Shown piece after piece: positions 45,501 through 48,162 of a stretch of 48,162 bases of DNA. The first letter of the stretch is position 1. Each line of letters starts with the position of its first letter. The notes beneath the pieces are model-generated. The model saw only the letters and a list, made by a program, of their open reading frames with translations. It was not told the origin of the DNA and searched no databases. This DNA comes from Prevotellaceae bacterium UBA2744 (GTDB taxonomy: Bacteria; Bacteroidota; Bacteroidia; Bacteroidales; Bacteroidaceae). Position numbers and translations under genes: made by a program. The stretch is taken from assembly GCA_002353575.1 (NCBI GenBank), contig DEJQ01000012.1, positions 1 through 48,162 on the forward strand, written 5' to 3'.

Positions 45501-45805
45501 CGGGCAATAGCCTTTTGGGTCAGTTCGTTGCGGAGCTTAACTTCAAACTCTGAACCGTAAAGCGTCCTTTCACGGTCTAACCGTGGAATGTAAAATTCAC
45601 GTTGCTGCTTGGGAGTCTTCTCGGTTGTAAACGTCGGCGAAGTGAAAATGAAGCGAAGTTCCTTGATGTCCTTCAATGCCTCCTTCAACTCCTGAAAGGC
45701 ATAGATGGAGAAGCAGGATGCCGCTATGGATAGTCGGCTTCCAGCTTTCATTTGCGCTACGATGTCATCCCGTAGCGTCTTGTTGATGTTGTTAATTAAC
45801 TCCAC
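42578..45805 (-). CDS. SNF2-family helicase with N-terminal PLD-like domain
   Basis: 1075 residues starting at a GTG (45805); an in-frame TAG immediately precedes it. The first ~190 residues (IAASCFSIYAFQELKEAL, LRFIFTSPTF) resemble a phospholipase-D-like nuclease fold, but I see no HxK catalytic pair. The helicase has ADSVGLGKT at about 266-274, DESHNF at 356-361, SATPVNNRF at 401-409, and the C-lobe ISEGQNLQDCDYLINYD and QRFGRIDRIGS. This is the SNF2/RapA-like type of dsDNA translocase. First gene of the seven-gene operon. Confidence 0.88.
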   Translation of the reverse strand: MELINNINKTLRDDIVAQMKAGSRLSIAASCFSIYAFQELKEALKDIKELRFIFTSPTFTTEKTPKQQREFYIPRLDRERTLYGSEFEVKLRNELTQKAIARECADWIREKACFKSNKTNEQMMGFINLDDISYSPINGFTTVDLGCEKGNNAYTMIQKAEAPFSKAYIDLFNQIWNDSGRLQVVTEEVIDSISNAYKENAPEFLYFVALYNIFNEFLEDISEDELPKEATGFKNSAIWNKLYNFQRDAALAVINKLEKYNGCILADSVGLGKTFTALSVIKYFESRNRTVLVLCPKKLFENWNTYRQNYVNNPLAKDRLNYDILYHTDLSREHGRSNDLDLERVNWGNYDLVVIDESHNFRNGGKVSTDENGENPKENRYLRLMNKVIRSGVKTKVLMLSATPVNNRFNDLKNQLQLAYEGESEAFDKLLPTNRGIDDIFRQAQGSYNIWADLPPEERTTERLLRMLDFDFFRLLDAVTIARSRKHIQQYYDTADIGTFPERLKPISRQPHLTDLDTAINYNEIFEQLQMLHLAIYAPSAFILPSQLWKYKEEESTTGHRLSIEEREQGIQRLMNMQLLKRLESSVNSFRLTLTRIRDYMQETLDAIARFQNGERRVSVDDYESVDSDEDEQDFTIGKKKNRILLEDMDYISWQKEIKDDLEIIRLLLLMLQSITPEHDSKLQQLICDLKAKFAHPINGNNKKVLVFTAFSDTALYLYECLAGKIKSKYGLNVALVTGDVEARSTMKIREKLDFNKVLTLFSPISKEREALYPHLHEDIDVLIATDCISEGQNLQDCDYLINYDIHWNPVRIIQRFGRIDRIGSQNARIQLVNYWPDMTLDEYINLKGRVESRMKVTVMTATGDDNLLSPEEKDDLEYRKQQLERLKEDVVDLEEMNTGVSIMDLGLNEFRLDLLEHINSNHDVEHTPFGLHAVVRATEQAPTGTVFVLKNRTAGVNIDHKNQLHPFYMVYIKDDGEVLVDHLHPKDLLDKMRLLCKPMTKPDVKLCSAFNKETRDGLRMGKYSELLGKAIESIVTKKEESDIDSFLDGYVGELFEERITGLDDFELICFLVIK

Positions 45806-46317
45806 CTATCTAAAACAGAACCCCAAGCAGTGTCTCGACAGGCGACCAAACCTTTGCATACACCGCGAGGGGATTCCTTATATTGTTTGCCTATTGGCTC
45901 TCTGGGTCATTTGTCGAATGCGAGCACGATTGTTTGTCATGCGCACATTGCATGGGCGTAAAGTTACAAATTTTTAATGAGATAACGGCCTTTCTCTTCC
46001 GTTTTTATTGTTGTTTAAGCCTGATTACTGACATTTTGCCATACGAGACACCCCAAAATGAAAATTCAAGGTGCTGTTTGCGAAAAATTTGGCTTTTAAG
46101 GGGATTCGTGTGCTCAAATCGGGAACACAGAGACCTTTCGCTTGCTGATTTATCCTTATAATCAACAACTTGCGCCACATTTATTTCATGCAAGGTCGAT
46201 GAACAATGAATATAATAAAAAGGAACTATTTGCATAGTGTTCGCAGGAAGCCCCGCATTAAATACTCAATAAGCGAAGCCATGTGGCCTCGCTTATTCTG
46301 TTTGCTAAATTCCTGAT
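45806..46317. other. Intergenic region upstream of the restriction-modification operon
   Basis: 512 bp without a convincing gene. A minus-strand frame at 46005-46235 lacks a good start and looks non-coding or like part of a repeated element. I found no clear TTTG/TANNTTTG promoter for the helicase gene. GTGTCTCG occurs at 45830-45837 and, inverted with two extra bases (CGAGACACCC), near 46044-46053; the same CGAGACACCC complement (GGGTGTCTCG) also occurs past the other end of the island at about 34990-34999. Confidence 0.5.
46268..46297. terminator. Hairpin after the condensation-like gene
   Basis: AATAAGCGAAGCC and GGCCTCGCTTATT form a 13-bp stem with one mismatch and an ATGT loop, 21 bp past the stop of the minus-strand gene. 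The T-run is weak. Confidence 0.6.
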
Positions 46318-47667
46318 TTATCTATCAATTAGCGTATATTCATTCTTGGCTTCCTCATCAGTCGCTTCAGGTTCCTTTATCCAGCCACCACGATAATCAG
46401 CAATGGGCGCTATCTGCAGTGGATGACGGTCAGTAATCTCGTAAGTCAGCCCCTGCTGATGCAGCTCGTCAAGGAATGTATCAAGATAGACATCGGTCGT
46501 AAACCGCTGCATGAAACTGATGCTGAAAACACCTGCGGCAGCACTGACTTCCACTACAATCATATAGGCAGAGTCGGTCTCTGTGCGCATCTCCCTTACG
46601 TACTGTTCGGCTGCACCCAGACGGGCCTTCCCCACATAACTGAACATACACGAACCGTACTGCTGACTCAGTTGGTTTGTCGGAGCAAAGGCCTGATAGC
46701 GGGCTTCAAGCGTGGGCAGTTGTTCCACCCTTTCCATCCGGTCTTGGGTCTGCCAGAAATAGTCTTGCAGGTTGTCTGGATAAGTCTGCTCCTTCACCAT
46801 CTTACGGAATGCGGCTACCTGCGCTTCGAAATTTTCACACTGTATGTCTTGCCCAAACGAAAGGAACAGTCCGCCGACTTGTGAATGGTGTGCCGCATCG
46901 GTTCCAAGGGTGTGCCTCAGATCTACCGCTACGATAACGGTTGGTGCCAGAGGCGCACTCTCTGGATGCAGACGGGCGATGGCTCTTGCAAGGAGCAGAG
47001 ACAGAAAAGAGGTTGGCGTGGCACCGCAGGTGCGTACACGCTTCATCATCTGTTCCTCAGAGATACGTATCTGCACCACTTCCTTCTTATCAGCAAGGGG
47101 TACGATGGCATCGGTGGCCAGATTGATAACCTTGGGACGCTCAGGCAGTTGCTGCGGATGAATGCTCGTTGGTCTTGGTCCTGTGGCAGGATCAGTCCAT
47201 TCTGCCTCGTCGATGATGTTACCTGCCACCCAGACTCCTGCAGAGTCTAATCCACAATCGTAGCGTCTGCGGCAGTATTCATAAAGCAGTGTCCGAAGGA
47301 TGCGATAGGCGGCAGTCCCGTCGATGAGCGCATGAAAAAAATCCAATGCCATGCAATCGTCCCACCACGCGAATGCCATCAGATGCTCATTGGCTTCTTC
47401 ACTGCACAAGCATACCGGCTGACGACTGTCCGTGACTTTCCAAGGCCGTGGATTGTCGTGATAGACATAGTGCTCGCTGCCATCAGCATCGCGTACTACA
47501 CCGAGTTTGACGCACAGGTAGGGGTATCTCGTCCGTGTTGCTGTAACTGCTTCTTCGAGCAGATGCCCATCCACACCATCCTTCATCTGCAGAATGATGC
47601 GCACAGTCATAGGGTACTCGTCATCGGCCCTATTCAAGTAAAAACGCTCAATATATAATCTTTTCAT
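46318..47667 (-). CDS. HxxxD acyltransferase / condensation-domain-like protein
   Basis: 449 residues from the ATG at 47667 (MKRLYIERFY); a TTG at 47688 is less likely. AVTATRTRYPYLCVKL near the start and DFFHALIDGTAAYRIL (about 110-125) match the active site of the condensation / alcohol acyltransferase fold, where HxxxDG supplies the catalytic histidine and the first histidine of the HHxxxDG form is replaced by phenylalanine. A second-lobe DLRHTLGTD and SYVGKARLG fit too. It is a stand-alone domain without carrier or adenylation modules, 24 bp after an esterase gene. It may acylate an alcohol or sugar; the substrate is unknown. Confidence 0.7.
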   Translation of the reverse strand: MKRLYIERFYLNRADDEYPMTVRIILQMKDGVDGHLLEEAVTATRTRYPYLCVKLGVVRDADGSEHYVYHDNPRPWKVTDSRQPVCLCSEEANEHLMAFAWWDDCMALDFFHALIDGTAAYRILRTLLYEYCRRRYDCGLDSAGVWVAGNIIDEAEWTDPATGPRPTSIHPQQLPERPKVINLATDAIVPLADKKEVVQIRISEEQMMKRVRTCGATPTSFLSLLLARAIARLHPESAPLAPTVIVAVDLRHTLGTDAAHHSQVGGLFLSFGQDIQCENFEAQVAAFRKMVKEQTYPDNLQDYFWQTQDRMERVEQLPTLEARYQAFAPTNQLSQQYGSCMFSYVGKARLGAAEQYVREMRTETDSAYMIVVEVSAAAGVFSISFMQRFTTDVYLDTFLDELHQQGLTYEITDRHPLQIAPIADYRGGWIKEPEATDEEAKNEYTLIDR

Positions 47668-47691
47668 CTGTCGGTTGGGATTTGTCAAAGT

Positions 47692-48162
47692 CTATTTACT
47701 CTGTTTGAACAGCCAGTCGCGAACTGCGGCAATCTTATATCCGTAGTCGAACGAGGCCATGTGCTCCATGCCCTTGCCCGATTCGGGGAGTACGCTTCCT
47801 GCCTCCCAACGGATGAAGTTGATATTGCCGTCACGGGCAATCAGTTTTTCTGCCAACTTCTCTTGTTCCGCAGACGGCAATTTTGCACTCCAAGATGCAG
47901 AGTCAACCCTTGCATTATTCTCCTTCAGCACCTTCGCCAGGTCTCTCATGCCGCCGGAAGCCTTTTGGTCGCCACCAGCCACGATGTAGAAGAAATGCTT
48001 CTTGCCAAAGTCCTGCATCTTCGAGGTGTCCCACTGGCTGCTGACAAAGAGTGAGGCGGCAAAGAGGTCGGGATGGGTGATGTTGAAGTAGAACGACATC
48101 ATGCCGCCCATCGACTGGCCGGTGGTATAAAGTCGGTTCGTATCGACGTTGTATTCCTTGCA
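47692..48162 (-). CDS. Alpha/beta-hydrolase (feruloyl/PHB-depolymerase-like esterase), 5' truncated
   Basis: The C-terminal 156 residues are visible; the frame runs off the right edge. LYTTGQSMGGMMSFYF contains the nucleophile elbow G-Q-S-M-G-G with the catalytic serine. HFFYIVAGGDQKASGG probably bears the acid, and EHMASFDYGYKI the catalytic histidine. This form is typical of the LpqC / PHB depolymerase esterase family, whose Bacteroidales members often act on plant cell wall esters. It probably shares a transcript with the acyltransferase-like gene. Confidence 0.8.
   Translation of the reverse strand, partial: CKEYNVDTNRLYTTGQSMGGMMSFYFNITHPDLFAASLFVSSQWDTSKMQDFGKKHFFYIVAGGDQKASGGMRDLAKVLKENNARVDSASWSAKLPSAEQEKLAEKLIARDGNINFIRWEAGSVLPESGKGMEHMASFDYGYKIAAVRDWLFKQSK

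Noticed and set aside
35025..45805. Classification as DISARM or BREX
   Set aside because: An SNF2 helicase with a PLD-like part and a methylase recalls DISARM, but no DrmA/DrmB is seen, nor the BREX proteins PglZ or BrxC. Mod and Res are plain type III.
46005..46235. 76-residue minus-strand ORF before the restriction-modification operon
   Set aside because: No credible start codon or ribosome site; kept only as a possible repeat element.
35025..46317. Mobile element with integrase
   Set aside because: No integrase, transposase, relaxase or convincing att duplication was found; only weak 10-bp flanking motifs.
1..48162. CRISPR array
   Set aside because: No regularly spaced direct repeats of 20-40 bp with unique spacers were seen; the repeats present have a 7-bp period or are isolated pairs.

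Overview
The window looks like chromosome of a Prevotella-like member of the Bacteroidales (Prevotellaceae or a close relative). The grounds are promoters of the Bacteroidetes type (TTTG, a 19-21 base spacer, then TANNTTTG) in front of many genes, few Shine-Dalgarno sequences, a tRNA gene without an encoded CCA end, surface proteins with type IX secretion (T9SS)-like C-termini plus a PorT-like protein, a PL11 rhamnogalacturonan lyase, and InlB-type repeats in the left-edge surface protein. Species cannot be fixed from the sequence alone.

Layout. 1-1.5 kb: the 3' end of a large surface protein, a very small ORF with an out-of-frame continuation, and short repeats. 1.5-6.3 kb (minus): an acyl-CoA synthetase, a mini-TPR protein and a four-subunit 2-oxoacid:ferredoxin oxidoreductase, which together can interconvert fatty acids, acyl-CoAs and 2-oxoacids. 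6.5-11.2 kb: proC, then a plus-strand run of porT-like, glycosyltransferase, radC, a DUF59 Fe-S assembly gene and lpxH. 11.2-16.4 kb: a membrane-spanning propeller/AraC regulator without kinase modules, next to a secreted PL11 pectin lyase. 16.4-20 kb: tRNA-Leu(CAA), an M61 peptidase, a voltage-gated-type K+ channel and an outer-membrane barrel. 20-28.6 kb: an SLC13/TrkA-C transporter, a 1561-residue T9SS-type CotH protein and, convergent to it, a second CotH protein. 28.8-34.7 kb: gdhA, ettA, an N-acetyltransferase-like protein, a glycine-zipper lipoprotein and purN.

35.0-45.8 kb (minus) is the accessory highlight. Seven tightly packed or overlapping genes read SNF2/PLD-like helicase, DUF4391 protein, coiled-coil TIR protein, type III Mod methyltransferase, RhuM-family protein, type III Res helicase-nuclease and a tiny excisionase-like HTH protein. 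It reads as a type III restriction-modification locus with an added SNF2/DUF4391 module and a probable TIR effector inside the same transcript. The TIR gene and the central target-recognition part of mod are clearly more AT-rich than the rest, which suggests modular exchange. No integrase or transposase was seen. 46.3-48.2 kb: an HxxxD acyltransferase/condensation-like protein and the C-terminal part of an esterase.

A second theme is short heptamer tandem repeats at gene ends and once inside a coding region, plus a 109-bp element bounded by perfect 19-bp inverted repeats. All functions are read from sequence motifs; no database search was run.
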